Origin: Limnothrix sp. FACHB-406
Lineage (GTDB): Bacteria; Cyanobacteriota; Cyanobacteriia; CACIAM-69d
DNA: 64,000 bases
Assembly: GCF_014698235.1 (NCBI RefSeq)
Contig: NZ_JACJSP010000001.1
Span: 372,001-436,000, forward strand
Direction of reading: 5' to 3'
Position numbers and translations under genes: made by a program
The notes under the pieces: generated by a model
Databases searched by the model: none
Told to the model about the DNA's origin: nothing
What the model saw: the letters and a program-made list of their open reading frames with translations, nothing else
Shown here: one piece after another, positions 44,421 through 55,954 of the stretch
Position numbering within the stretch: position 1 is the stretch's first letter
Layout: every line of letters begins with the position of its first letter

Positions 44421-46196
44421 CTAAGCCGCCTGATCGCCGGTTTGCAATCGCCACAATTCGGCATAGATTCCGTTGCGATCGAGCAGGTTTTCATGGCGGC
44501 CCGATTCCACTAATTGCCCCTGATCCATCACATAGATACAGTCCGCATTGCGGATGGTGGAGAGGCGATGGGCGATCGCGATCGTGGTGCGATTTTGGGT
44601 GATTTTATCGAGCGATCGTTGAATCGCCGCTTCGGTTTCGTTGTCCACCGCTGATGTGGCCTCGTCCAAAATGAGGATGGGGGGATTTTTCAGAACCGCT
44701 CGGGCGATCGCGATCCGTTGTCGCTGCCCACCCGACAGCTTTTGACCCCGCTCACCGACAATGGTTTCATAGCCCTGGGGAAGTTGCTGAATGAAATCAT
44801 CAGCTTCCGCAATTTTGGCCGCCGCTAGAATTTCATCCGGGGTGGCGTGAAATGTGCCATAGGCGATGTTTTCAGCCACCGTTCCATGGAACAGAAAAAC
44901 ATCTTGACTCACCAAACCAATGGCTCCGCGCAAGCTTTCTAGGTCGATTTCGCGGGTATCAATCCCATCAAGCAAAATAGCGCCATCGTTAATTTCATAA
45001 AGACGCAGCAGCAGCTTCACCAAGGTGCTTTTGCCGGAGCCAGTGGCCCCCACAATTGCAATCGTTTGACCAGCGGGGATCGTGAGGGAGAGATTTTGCA
45101 CCACGGGCGATCGACCTCGATAGGCAAAGGCCACGCGATCGAGCACAATTTCGCCGCGAATCTCCGAAGGGGCAAAGGTTTTGGTTCCTGAATGGGCATC
45201 AATGGGCGTATCCAACAAATTAAAAATTCGCCGAATAGAAGCCATGGCTCGCTGATAGTTATCCAGGGTTTGACCCAAAGTAGTGAGGGGCCACAAAAGC
45301 CGCTGAATAATGAAAATTGAGGTGCTGTAAACCCCGATCGACATGCGCCCCGCCGCCGCTTCCAAACCGCCCACCACCAAAGTAGCCGTGAACCCACAAA
45401 GGATTACCATCCGAATCAAGGGCACAAAGGCAGCGCTATAGGCGATCGCCCGTTGGTTAGAACGACGGTAGGCATTGCTATCGATCATCACCCGATCGTG
45501 TTCATAGCGCTCCGCCGTGAAACTTTTGATGGTTAAAATGCCACCCAAATTATTCGCCAACCGGGCACTGAGCAAGCCCACGGTTTCTCGCATTTCGGAA
45601 TAGCGAGGGGCCAAATTTTTCTGAAAGGCGATCGATCCCCACAAAATAAATGGCATGGGCAACATCGACAGCCAGGCCACCTGAGGCGCAACCGCAAAAA
45701 AGCTACCCCCAATGATCAAAACTGTCGTGGTCACCTGCAAAACATCATTTGCACCCGTGTCTAAAAAACGCTCCAACTGATTGACATCATCATTCAAAAT
45801 CGAGAGCAATTCTCCGGTGCTGCGTTCTTCAAAATAAGCCAGCTCCAAGGATTGCAAATGGTCATAGACCTCCAATCGCAAATCATGCTGAATAGATTGG
45901 GCTAAATTGCGCCAAACGCGCTTGTAGGCATATTCAAAAACAGACTCCAAAATCCAAATCAGCCAGGTTAAAACCGCCAGCACCAGGAATTGCTCTGTGA
46001 TTCCCTGAAGCCCCCAGGAAGCCAACCAGGAATCCTGCCGCTGCACCAATGTATCAACGGCTAAACCCAGCAAAGCTGGTGGAGCCAGGTCAAAAACTTT
46101 ATTCAAAACCGAATAGGCCGTCGCTTGCCAAAGCTGACGGCGATATTGCGGCAGGTAAAGAAATAAACGACGAAGGGGATGCAAAGCCTGAGTCAT
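44421..46196 (-). CDS. ABC transporter, fused permease-ATPase (exporter type)
   Basis: A 591-residue half-transporter. The membrane domain (~1-320) has six segments. The ATPase domain shows Walker A GATGSGKSTLVKLLL, Q-loop LVSQDVFLFHG, signature LSGGQRQRIAIARA, Walker B ILILDEATSAVD and H-loop IAHRLSTIRNAD. It resembles lipid/peptide exporters of the MsbA/HglD kind and works as a dimer. It starts 30 bp after the GumC-like gene, so it is the last gene of a polysaccharide export operon; the cargo may be a lipid-linked sugar, by inference. ATG 46196 is used; a TTG at 46208 is also in frame. Confidence 0.93.
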   Translation of the reverse strand: MTQALHPLRRLFLYLPQYRRQLWQATAYSVLNKVFDLAPPALLGLAVDTLVQRQDSWLASWGLQGITEQFLVLAVLTWLIWILESVFEYAYKRVWRNLAQSIQHDLRLEVYDHLQSLELAYFEERSTGELLSILNDDVNQLERFLDTGANDVLQVTTTVLIIGGSFFAVAPQVAWLSMLPMPFILWGSIAFQKNLAPRYSEMRETVGLLSARLANNLGGILTIKSFTAERYEHDRVMIDSNAYRRSNQRAIAYSAAFVPLIRMVILCGFTATLVVGGLEAAAGRMSIGVYSTSIFIIQRLLWPLTTLGQTLDNYQRAMASIRRIFNLLDTPIDAHSGTKTFAPSEIRGEIVLDRVAFAYRGRSPVVQNLSLTIPAGQTIAIVGATGSGKSTLVKLLLRLYEINDGAILLDGIDTREIDLESLRGAIGLVSQDVFLFHGTVAENIAYGTFHATPDEILAAAKIAEADDFIQQLPQGYETIVGERGQKLSGGQRQRIAIARAVLKNPPILILDEATSAVDNETEAAIQRSLDKITQNRTTIAIAHRLSTIRNADCIYVMDQGQLVESGRHENLLDRNGIYAELWRLQTGDQAA

Positions 46197-46226
46197 GGGA
46201 AGGGGCAACGTAAAAACAGTAATTAA

Positions 46227-47636
46227 TTAACTCATCTTTTTTTCAGAACGCGATCGAGAACTCCAAACTTCCGCAATGATGATGATTGCAGAAGCCATTA
46301 AGGTGCTGCCAAATAACCCTAGGGCTAAAACCTTGACCTTGCCACCAGAAGATGGCTTACGAGGCACAGTCGCTGGCTCTAAAATTCTGGTGCTGTTGTT
46401 GCGCTGTTCTTCCTTGACCAGGAGCGTTTGCAAATTGGAAAGTAGGGTTTCATAGGTTCCTTGGGCGGCCTTTAGCTTGCGTTCCAAATAACGCTGCTCT
46501 TGTTCAATTTTGGGCAAGCTGCGGCTCCGTCGGAGATATGTCGATCGGCTGTCTTCAAAGGACCTGAGTTTATTGACTGCGCTCACTCGCTCCGTTTCGG
46601 AGTTGAGGTATTGCTGAATTAAAGTCACCCGCAATTCCCCAGCCTGTAAGAAGCTGGGCGGAACCGCTTGCCGATCGCCCAGGGTTTCTTGAATTCGCTT
46701 TTGCAAAATGTCTTGCAACTGCCGCTCCCGTTCCATTAACCGGGAAACCGTGGGGCTGCTGTCCGTAAAGCGCGATCGTTGCTCTGCGAGTTCTTTTTGG
46801 GTGTCTTGCAAATCCACCAAAACTTTCTGAACACTGGGGGACTGGCTGACGGCTGCCACCACCACAGCTTCCTGGGGAGAAAGATTGAGTTGACGGCGCA
46901 AGACTGTGGCTTTGGCCGCCGCTTCCATTGCTGCGGCTTCTGTGTTGGTAATTTGCTCATCGAGCAGCCGCAGAGCCAGCACCGAAGTTCGCGCTTCCTC
47001 TTCTAAATTAATCACCTGATTTTGTTCTTTGAATCGCTGAAGTCTCAGTTCCAAATTTCGCAGTTGCTTTTCCACCTGTGGCAACTCGCGGGATAGAAAA
47101 ATGCGAGCCTGAACGGTGTCTTCTCGGGCGATCGCCACGTTGTTATTGCGATAGACCTCAATCACGGAGTTCACAACCGCCGCCGCCAACTCTGGAGACT
47201 CATTGACATACGTAATGCTGACCACATCCGTTGCGCCAATGATCTTGACTTCCAGCGCTGTCTTCAGCTCCCCTGGCCCTAAGGGTTCGCCTTTTTTATC
47301 TCGCAAGTCCAGCTTTTTGATGGTGCGCTCTAGTAATGGTTCCGAGAGCAAAATTTCCATCTGATTACTGATGGGACTCTGGTCAACCAACAGCGATCGC
47401 AGTGGATTATCCGACTCATCCCGTGCAAGACCCGTCAGCTCTTGAGTGGAGTCAATTCTGAAGAGAATCTTGGCTCCAGCCTCATACACAGGCTTCACGC
47501 GCCGAGCCGCCAACACAGAACCACCCATGCCCAAAATAAAAACACAAGCAGCCGGTAGCCAGGCCCGTTGACAAGCCTTAAGGATAAGCCCTAGGGGATT
47601 GAAGTCGATCGCCTCGCGGGATGTCTGGGACTGCAT
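46227..47636 (-). CDS. GumC/Wzz-type polysaccharide co-polymerase without kinase domain
   Basis: A 469-residue inner-membrane protein. It has one membrane segment near the N-terminus (~28-45, LPAACVFILGMGGSVLAARR), a long periplasmic coiled-coil domain and a second segment near 440-460 (VKVLALGLFGSTLMASAIII), preceded by a proline-bearing stretch (EPATVPRKPSS). It lacks the C-terminal BY-kinase with Walker motifs. Such proteins set chain length and link synthesis with export. It begins 49 bp after the SLBB export gene. Confidence 0.9.
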   Translation of the reverse strand: MQSQTSREAIDFNPLGLILKACQRAWLPAACVFILGMGGSVLAARRVKPVYEAGAKILFRIDSTQELTGLARDESDNPLRSLLVDQSPISNQMEILLSEPLLERTIKKLDLRDKKGEPLGPGELKTALEVKIIGATDVVSITYVNESPELAAAVVNSVIEVYRNNNVAIAREDTVQARIFLSRELPQVEKQLRNLELRLQRFKEQNQVINLEEEARTSVLALRLLDEQITNTEAAAMEAAAKATVLRRQLNLSPQEAVVVAAVSQSPSVQKVLVDLQDTQKELAEQRSRFTDSSPTVSRLMERERQLQDILQKRIQETLGDRQAVPPSFLQAGELRVTLIQQYLNSETERVSAVNKLRSFEDSRSTYLRRSRSLPKIEQEQRYLERKLKAAQGTYETLLSNLQTLLVKEEQRNNSTRILEPATVPRKPSSGGKVKVLALGLFGSTLMASAIIIIAEVWSSRSRSEKKMS

Positions 47637-47685
47637 AGGGTTCAGGTAATGAAATCGAAGGCCGAGGGCTAGGCAGTTTATTGAA

Positions 47686-48987
47686 TTACTGAAAATCGGG
47701 AACGCTGGGGGCCAACAGGCGACGCAGGTTCGAGAGATTATCCACAGGCGACAGCAACACCCGCAGGAAGTCCGTAATCCGGGTCACGCCATTGGTGTTA
47801 ATCACCACGATGTCGTTGTTCAGCAACAGGGGATTGGTTTCCTCATTCAGGCCGGCTTGCAGGTCAATAGGGATGCGGCGGGCGGTGGCTGACCCATCGG
47901 GATTAATCCGAATCAGGTCAACTTGGCTGGAGACGGCGCGGGGGCGCAGGAATCCGCCGGCCGCCAAGACGGCCTGATTAAGGGTGGCGTTGGGTGGCAG
48001 CTTGATGAGGCCGGGGGCTTTCACTTCGCCAACCACGTTCACCCCGATCGTTTCGGGGGCAAAGCTAGCCCGGGCCACGCGCGAAACCTCCTCAGAAGAA
48101 AAGGTGCTGGCCTTTGGAATCATCAGCATGTCTCCATCCCGCAGCAGGATATTTTGGCTGAGGTCGCCACTTTCCAGCAGTTGCCAAAGGTTAAGGGTTT
48201 GGTCTTGGGGAGTGCCGCTGGGATCTGAGCGCCGGAGGCGGATGTTACGAATATCGGCGAGGGGGGTGATGCCGCCGGCCGCCACGATCGCCCGAGTCAC
48301 GTCTGGCCATTGAAGGGGTAACTGATTGGGCGCTACGTCCCGATTGCTGACCTCGATCGCGTAGGAGCCGGGCCGATTCACTTCCCCAGAAACGCCAATC
48401 CGAACCGGGCGGGGCGTTAAAACATTGACGGTGATGATCGGGGTCTTGACGAAGGGGCGATAGGCCTGGCTGAGGGCACTGGCCAATTGCTGAGGAGTTA
48501 AGCCTCGGGCCCGCACAGAACCAATCCAGGGCACGGAAATCGTGCCATCAACCAGCACCAGGTAGATACGGTTGCTGAATTCGGGCACATCAAAAATTTC
48601 CACCTGTAGCCGATCGCCCGTATCCAATTGATATCCATCGATCGGGGGCTGAAGTGTTGGATCAAGCACGGAACCCGCCGAGGTGGACGTGGGAGCCGGA
48701 AGCAATCGGAGCAAAGGCTGGAGGGTTGCAGAATTCGGCGCAGAGTTTGGCGCGGAATCTGGCGTGGAATTGCCGGAGGTGGAGTTAGCCGATGGATTAA
48801 GGGTGGAATCGGGTGCTGCAACGCTGGAGGGGCCGTCGGGCGCACTGAGGGCCGGTTCATCAAAAGGGCCAAGGGGCTGGGCCGCCACGGGCTGGGCGAT
48901 CGATCCCCAACAGCAACCACCCAAAATGCTAACAAGCAGTGCAGTTATTCGACTCGACGGCCGAGGGCTTTGAAGCAGGGCTGACAT
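47686..48987 (-). CDS. Wza-like outer-membrane polysaccharide export protein (SLBB)
   Basis: A 433-residue protein. ATG 48987 is followed by a signal peptide (ITALLVSILGGCCWGSIAQPVAAQ). A low-complexity Ser/Asn/Pro linker (~45-105, SANSTSGNSTPDSAPNS) precedes the Poly_export domain (GYQLDTGDRLQVEIFDVPEFSNRIYLVLVDGTISVPWIG) and two or three SLBB repeats (RIGVSGEVNRPGSYAIE; NVVGEVKAPGLIKLPPNATL). First gene of the export operon. The variable linker is longer than in E. coli Wza and no Wza lipobox stands out. Confidence 0.92.
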   Translation of the reverse strand: MSALLQSPRPSSRITALLVSILGGCCWGSIAQPVAAQPLGPFDEPALSAPDGPSSVAAPDSTLNPSANSTSGNSTPDSAPNSAPNSATLQPLLRLLPAPTSTSAGSVLDPTLQPPIDGYQLDTGDRLQVEIFDVPEFSNRIYLVLVDGTISVPWIGSVRARGLTPQQLASALSQAYRPFVKTPIITVNVLTPRPVRIGVSGEVNRPGSYAIEVSNRDVAPNQLPLQWPDVTRAIVAAGGITPLADIRNIRLRRSDPSGTPQDQTLNLWQLLESGDLSQNILLRDGDMLMIPKASTFSSEEVSRVARASFAPETIGVNVVGEVKAPGLIKLPPNATLNQAVLAAGGFLRPRAVSSQVDLIRINPDGSATARRIPIDLQAGLNEETNPLLLNNDIVVINTNGVTRITDFLRVLLSPVDNLSNLRRLLAPSVPDFQ

Positions 48988-51262
<2,275 letters not shown>

Positions 51263-51301
51263 TCATTCGCTAGTCACTGGCTAATTGATTGACGCAGTAG
51301 A

Positions 51302-51321
51302 CAAGGGGCTTAAGCCCCTTG
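51302..51321. repeat. Dispersed 20-bp palindrome
   Basis: A perfect copy 40 bp after the gap1 stop, well placed to end its transcript. Followed by CTCTCG rather than a T-run. Confidence 0.85.
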
Positions 51322-51432
51322 CTCTCGCACTTTCGTAATGGTGGAAGGCTTGATTCGACCCATCACTTTTAGCCTGTGATGCTGTCATGAAATTGCATCC
51401 CAAAACACTCTGAAGGCACTGTGGAGGAAAAA

Positions 51433-52041
51433 ATGGAAAAACCCTACAGCACCGATGAGTTATTACAAATTTTGGCGGAAGAACAGCGGGCCTGTATGCA
51501 AGGTCAACGCTTACATTTGACAGCGAAAGTATCAGGAATTGCGCCGCTCGATCGCCTGATTGACCCCAAAGGAATTCAAAAATTTACGGCTTATCAAAAC
51601 TTCCGGGCCCAAATTCATGCCTACCAGCGTGAACAAGGGGTGTCGGGCTTGGTGTGGCGATCGATCGCCCTGGGCCCCCACCGGCTGAACTATCCCGAAT
51701 TACATGATCAATTAGTTGCGCTGCCGGAGGATATCCATACCCTTCAGCGCTTTAAGGATGATGCGATCGAATTTTGGCGATCGGTCACGGTGGGGTTCGA
51801 TCGCCACTTGAGCGTGGCCGGGGGGCGAGACTTTTGCACCCTCACCCCCAGTGATGAGCAGCGCTTGATCGATCGCGCTGAGTGGGTCAGTTTGGATCCG
51901 CGCGGCCAAGCATTGCCCTGCGAGGTGGTGTTGCAGTTGGGTTGGGGCGATCCGGCCGGCGCACGCTACCGGCGCGACTGGCCCCAATCGGGCAGCGAGT
52001 TGGTTCATGCTGTGCCGCCCGGGGGTTGCCCCATGCCCTAG
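51433..52041 (+). CDS. Conserved-looking hypothetical protein
   Basis: A 202-residue soluble protein. ATG 51433 is chosen because GGAGG lies six bases upstream, inside a longer in-frame GTG extension. Features are a helical, charged first half (STDELLQILAEEQRACMQGQ), a central DLVWRS-like region (GVSGLVWRSIALGPHRLNYPELHDQLVALPEDI) and a Pro/Gly-rich tail ending GGCPMP. It has five cysteines at most and no catalytic signature that I know. Codon use is native. Its stop overlaps the stop of a convergent microprotein gene by four bases. Confidence 0.75.
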   Translation: MEKPYSTDELLQILAEEQRACMQGQRLHLTAKVSGIAPLDRLIDPKGIQKFTAYQNFRAQIHAYQREQGVSGLVWRSIALGPHRLNYPELHDQLVALPEDIHTLQRFKDDAIEFWRSVTVGFDRHLSVAGGRDFCTLTPSDEQRLIDRAEWVSLDPRGQALPCEVVLQLGWGDPAGARYRRDWPQSGSELVHAVPPGGCPMP

Positions 52042-52133
52042 CCGCCGGCCGCAAAAATGCCCATCACAATGGCCGACAGCAACAGCCCGGGACTCAGCAG
52101 CAATACCAACGTGCCTAGATCATGCCAATTCAT
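52038..52133 (-). CDS. Single-span membrane microprotein, 31 residues
   Basis: A small minus-strand gene. ATG at 52133 is preceded by GAGGA at a normal distance. The product starts MNWHDLGTLVLLLSPGLLLS and continues AIVMGIFAAGG. It is one hydrophobic helix with a short polar N-terminus, the layout of small subunits or regulators of thylakoid and cytoplasmic membrane complexes. It does not match the PsbX, PetN, PetG or Psb30 sequences I remember. The TAG stop overlaps the stop of the convergent hypothetical gene (52038-52041). Upstream lie tandem CCTTCAACACA repeats. Confidence 0.6.
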   Translation of the reverse strand: MNWHDLGTLVLLLSPGLLLSAIVMGIFAAGG

Positions 52134-52168
52134 AGTCTTAATCCTCGTTTCAGTCCTCGATCGCGACG

Positions 52169-52206
52169 ACCCTTCAACACAACCCTTCAACACAACCCTT
52201 CAAAAA
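52169..52206. repeat. 13-bp tandem repeat
   Basis: ACCCTTCAACACA is repeated 2.8 times between the microprotein start and the CHAT gene end. Confidence 0.75.
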
Positions 52207-52335
52207 CCGAACCATTCCAGAATGGCTTGCAAGTTTTTGGGGCTTTGGAAGTTTTTGGGGCCAAACCGTGGCCTGCTCCCGATCGTAGCGGCTCTTTTTG
52301 ATCCCGTCCCGGAAGATCAGCTTTGACTTCAGGTT

Positions 52336-54990
52336 TCACAGCCAATTGCCCACCAGGATATAGGGGGCCCAAAAGAAGGGATGGCGAAAGTTGGGGTTTT
52401 TGAGCAAGGCAAGCTGGGCCTGGCGCAGGGATTCGGCTTTGGTGGCTCCGGTGCGCAGGCTTTGGTAAAAATCTCCCATCAGCAAAGCGGTGGATTCGTC
52501 GCTAACCTGCCACAGGGTTCCCAATACGCTGCGAGTGCCGGCCTGGATGGCGATGCCCGTGAGACCCAGGGTGGCGCGATCGTCCCCTCGGGCTGTTTCG
52601 CAGGCACTCAACACCAAGAGTTCGATCGGGGGGCGGCTGGCCGGTCGGCGCAACAGTTGGTCAAAATCTGCCAACTCAATGCGGCGATCCCAAGCCAACA
52701 GAAAGGTGCGATCGGCTCGGGAGCTGAACTGGGCATGGGTTGCCACATGGACGATCGGGGCGTTGTTTTGCTGCAAGGCTTGGCGCAGGGCCTGCTCCGT
52801 CAGGGCCTGATCGCGCAGGACGGCCGCCGGTAACTCCTGGGCCAAAATATCTAGCTCATCGGCCACAAAGGGCAAGGCTCCCAATTTTTCCGCCTGGAAA
52901 CTGGGGGCCACTTCCGAAACACCCGCCGCCAAGACGTTGAGCGATCGCGGGTTCAGGGCTTTGGGGGCAAAAAGCTGCAAACCCAAGGCCCTGGTAGTGT
53001 TGTAGCGCTCCAAGAGATATTGCTCTCCGTCATGGAGGGCGGCGATCGGGATATTCGCCAAGGGCCCATCCAGCACAAACACCAGGGTTTTGACTCCCGA
53101 TTGGGCTAATTCTGGGGCAATCGGAGCCACTAGCCAGTCATAAACCTGCTTGGACAGGCGCAAGCGCTCCCGGTTGGGAATGGTTGGGTCTTGGACGGCC
53201 TGTTGCACCCGTTGCAGGGTTTGGAGAACGGTGGCTCGGGGCACAGGAACCACGGCATAGCGCAACGGTTGGCCCGGCAATTTGGTGAGGGTGGCCACGC
53301 GATCGCTTAAAACAATGGCCTCCACGGCGGCCGTGTCCGATCGCCCGTCAATGGCCCGATCGAGCGGTTCCGGTTTGGCATCCAAACAAGCTTGGCGAAA
53401 GAAGTTTTCCAATTCCACCAACTGCAAAGCCTCGATCGCCGATCGGGCCGCTTGCAAGTCTTCCTGGCTGGGGTTGCCCCGCAACAACTGATCCACGAAC
53501 TCCCGATAAACCGGCTCCACCCGATCGCGGAAGGAAAACTGCACCACGGAATCCATCCCGGCCAGGTCATTGCGCAGTTGCCCGATCGCTTGGGTGGCCA
53601 GGCGATAGGCCGCCAGGGAACCGGTGCGATCGCCCCCTTGGGCCCGCAACTGCCCGAGAGAACGGGCCGTGCGATAGGTCACCTCCGGAGCCGCTAACCC
53701 TTCCACCAGCGCCAGGGATTGCTCCAGCCAACGCGCCGCCAGGGCAGTTTCCCCCCGTTGCCGATAGGTTTCGCCCAACTGACCCCAAACCGCCGCCGTC
53801 AAACGGTGATCGCCCAGGGCTTGGGCCGCTTGGGCCGCCTGTTGCAACCCTGCCAGGGCCAAGGCCGGTTCATTCACGGTTGACCACCAGCGAGCCAGGC
53901 GCATTTGGGCCGCAATCCGATCGCGCCCGATCGGGAGCTGTGCCACCTGGGTGGCCAACGCTTGCAGTTGAGCCTTGCTGACGGTTTCTCCGGGTGAGCT
54001 GCCCGTTTCCAAACCCAGAAACACCATCTCCCAGCGCTCCAACTGACCCCACAGCCGATCGCGATCGCTCCCGGCTGCCGCTGCCGCCACCCTTGCTCGA
54101 TCGAACGATGCCATGGCCTGTTGTCGAAGAGTCGTCCATTGGGGATCATTGCGATCTAACCCTTGGCGAGCCAACAGGGCCCGGGTGCGGGCCAGGGCCA
54201 GGGCGGCGGTGCTGCGATCGGCCAGGGTTCCCGACTGTTCCAACACCGTTGCCGCTTGACTCAACCAAGTTTCCGCTCGGGCCAATTGCCCCAGCGATCG
54301 CAAGGCCTCCCCAGCCGACAGCAGGCCCAACCCTTGCAAGCGTGTGGGTTCGCGGGGGGCCTCCGGGGCAGTGCCAATTTGCCCTTCAATCACTATCAGA
54401 GCACGCCCGTAGAGTCCCAGGGCTTGCAGGGCCTGGGCCCGATTCAGGCTGGCTCCCAATTGCCCATCCCGATCGCCCGCCGATCGATACAGGGATTCCG
54501 CCTGCTCCAAAAGTTGAATCGCTCGGGCCGCCTGCCCTGCGGTCAGCTCCAACCGGGCTTGCTGATTCAAGGCCGCCGCCCGCAGCCGCACGGCTCCCTC
54601 GCCGCGCAACGCCGCCAACAGGGCCAAACTCTGCTGTACTGCCTTCAAGGCCGCTGCTCGATCGCCCAATTGCCCCCAAGCCAAGCTGATGCCATGCCAG
54701 GCGGCTCCTTGGGCCGCGCGATCATCCCGTTGGGCCGCCTGTTGGGCCGCCCGCTGCCAATGGTCGATCGCCTCCGTAAACCGGCCCGCTTCGTAGGTCT
54801 GGCGTGCTTGTTCAAACTCCGGAGCGCCGGCCGGGGTGGCCAGGGGGGCTGGGGCTGGCCCTTGGGCGATCGCGGGGAACGCAGCGAAGGAAACCGTTCC
54901 CAACACCAACCCACAACCCACCCAACCCAACCATCGGAGCGATCGGCCCCATTGCCCCCACGCCCGCTCGTTACCTTGCCCCATGCCCAT
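52336..54990 (-). CDS. Large secreted TPR-CHAT domain protein
   Basis: An 884-residue protein, ATG at 54990. A basic start and hydrophobic stretch (RWLGWVGCGLVLGTVSFAAF then PAIAQG) look like a signal peptide. Residues ~55-520 are TPR helices (ARQTYEAGRFTEAIDHWQRA, ARLELTAGQAARAIQLLEQA, QLGETYRQRGETALAARWLE). The CHAT domain (~600-884) has candidate catalytic His in IVHVATHAQFSS and Cys in LLVLSACETARGDD, then LGLTGIAIQAGTRSVLGTLW. Similar layout to the protein at 2311 but only moderately alike, so not a recent duplicate. The heavily Ala/Gln-rich TPR region reflects the genome's GC. Confidence 0.88.
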   Translation of the reverse strand: MGMGQGNERAWGQWGRSLRWLGWVGCGLVLGTVSFAAFPAIAQGPAPAPLATPAGAPEFEQARQTYEAGRFTEAIDHWQRAAQQAAQRDDRAAQGAAWHGISLAWGQLGDRAAALKAVQQSLALLAALRGEGAVRLRAAALNQQARLELTAGQAARAIQLLEQAESLYRSAGDRDGQLGASLNRAQALQALGLYGRALIVIEGQIGTAPEAPREPTRLQGLGLLSAGEALRSLGQLARAETWLSQAATVLEQSGTLADRSTAALALARTRALLARQGLDRNDPQWTTLRQQAMASFDRARVAAAAAGSDRDRLWGQLERWEMVFLGLETGSSPGETVSKAQLQALATQVAQLPIGRDRIAAQMRLARWWSTVNEPALALAGLQQAAQAAQALGDHRLTAAVWGQLGETYRQRGETALAARWLEQSLALVEGLAAPEVTYRTARSLGQLRAQGGDRTGSLAAYRLATQAIGQLRNDLAGMDSVVQFSFRDRVEPVYREFVDQLLRGNPSQEDLQAARSAIEALQLVELENFFRQACLDAKPEPLDRAIDGRSDTAAVEAIVLSDRVATLTKLPGQPLRYAVVPVPRATVLQTLQRVQQAVQDPTIPNRERLRLSKQVYDWLVAPIAPELAQSGVKTLVFVLDGPLANIPIAALHDGEQYLLERYNTTRALGLQLFAPKALNPRSLNVLAAGVSEVAPSFQAEKLGALPFVADELDILAQELPAAVLRDQALTEQALRQALQQNNAPIVHVATHAQFSSRADRTFLLAWDRRIELADFDQLLRRPASRPPIELLVLSACETARGDDRATLGLTGIAIQAGTRSVLGTLWQVSDESTALLMGDFYQSLRTGATKAESLRQAQLALLKNPNFRHPFFWAPYILVGNWL

Positions 54991-55151
54991 CAATCACGCT
55001 CGCTGTTGTGGATCAATTTCCTTTCTCCACTATCACCGACCAATCCAGAATTCCCGGTCTCTTCCCGGGTCTTTTAACGGTGCTTTGAGCGTGATTTTGA
55101 TTGTTTTGGCCGGTTTTTGACTGGTCTTTAACTGGTTTGATGGCCAGTCAT
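54991..55151. other. Spacer upstream of CHAT gene
   Basis: Promoter region of the CHAT gene; TTTTTGACTGGTCTTTAACTGG-like degenerate repeats near 55100-55140, otherwise nothing seen. Confidence 0.4.
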
Positions 55152-55326
55152 TAGACCTCTTGCGTCAATCAAGACCCTCACCCTAAATCCCTCTCCCAAG
55201 TCGGGAGAGGGACTTGATCACCAGCTACGAGATCGCTGTAACGCAATGGTTCTGGCCCCCCTTCGCCCCCCTTGGGAGAAGGGGTTGGGGGATGAGGGCT
55301 TCTGGTCGATTCGCGTAAGAGGTCTA
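55152..55326. mobile_element. MITE with TA target duplication (IS630/Tc1-like)
   Basis: The ends TAGACCTCTT and AAGAGGTCTA are exact inverse repeats. Beyond them the arms remain alignable for about 50 bases (CAATCAAGACCCTCACCC against the complement of GGGATGAGGGCTTCTGGTCG). The outer TA on both sides fits the target duplication of IS630/Tc1-mariner elements. The centre contains another hairpin (CCTCTCCCAAGTCGGGAGAGG). No transposase is encoded. It ends one base before the stop codon of the small gene at 55328. Confidence 0.75.
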
Positions 55327-55327
55327 T

Positions 55328-55609
55328 TCAAAACCGATAGCGATGGCGCTCCTCTAGCCAGCTCCGGAGTTCCCGCTCAGCCGGGCTAGAGAATCGATCG
55401 CCCGTGCGTGGATCCCAACCGTAAAAAATTTCCTCACCGGTTGGCAGCGTCCGCGACCAAATTCGGATCTGATCGGGCGTGCTGAGCCGCATCACTGCTC
55501 GATGACCCCAATGGGCCAGCCGTTGCCCAAAATTGCCTAGGATGGTGTTTTCAGCACAGCAGTCCGCCAACCACCGCAGGGGCGATCGGGTTGCAGAGGT
55601 AAAGTGCAT
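55328..55609 (-). CDS. Small hypothetical protein
   Basis: A 93-residue basic protein. ATG 55609 has AGGAG nine bases upstream. Sequence landmarks are LRWLADCCAENTILGNFGQR, AVMRLSTPDQIRIWSRTL and YGWDPRTGDRFSSPAERELRSWLEERH. It has no signal peptide or membrane segment. I do not recognise a family, although the SD, compact ORF and balanced codon use argue for a real gene. Its mRNA would begin with a strong hairpin (55631-55676). A MITE abuts its 3' end. Confidence 0.65.
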   Translation of the reverse strand: MHFTSATRSPLRWLADCCAENTILGNFGQRLAHWGHRAVMRLSTPDQIRIWSRTLPTGEEIFYGWDPRTGDRFSSPAERELRSWLEERHRYRF

Positions 55610-55630
55610 GACTCGGTTCTCCTGAAGAAA

Positions 55631-55676
55631 CAAATCTCCTGGCCATCGTTGTGGAAGGCGGTAGCCAGGAGATTTG
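55631..55676 (-). promoter_or_regulatory. Perfect 13-bp leader hairpin (possible attenuator)
   Basis: CAAATCTCCTGGC and GCCAGGAGATTTG are exact complements with a 20-base loop. On the minus strand the stem is followed by TTTCTTC and then the AGGAG of the gene at 55609, so it could terminate transcription early or control access to the start. Confidence 0.6.
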
Positions 55677-55954
55677 CTGTGCCTTCACCCTATCAAGGGT
55701 CGGCGGTTCGATCGACCGATGGCTTGCATGGGAGGTATGAATGAAATCGATGGATGTCTTGGTTGATCCTCCAAAGTGCCGGTATAGCATGGAGAGCAAT
55801 TCGGCGAGCGCAATTCGGCTCCGGGTTCTGACGGCACTTTTCTCAATTTGCCGGATTTGGCCTGTCAAATTTAATCTGCTGAATTTGCTGAATTTGCCGA
55901 ATAAGTTGCTGAATCTTTAGATCGCTTTCCAGTCGATTCAACATCGACTCAGCT

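Noticed and set aside
55551-55868. 105-codon minus frame upstream of the small gene at 55328
   Set aside because: Overlaps the hairpin leader and the start of a better-supported gene in another frame; no SD.
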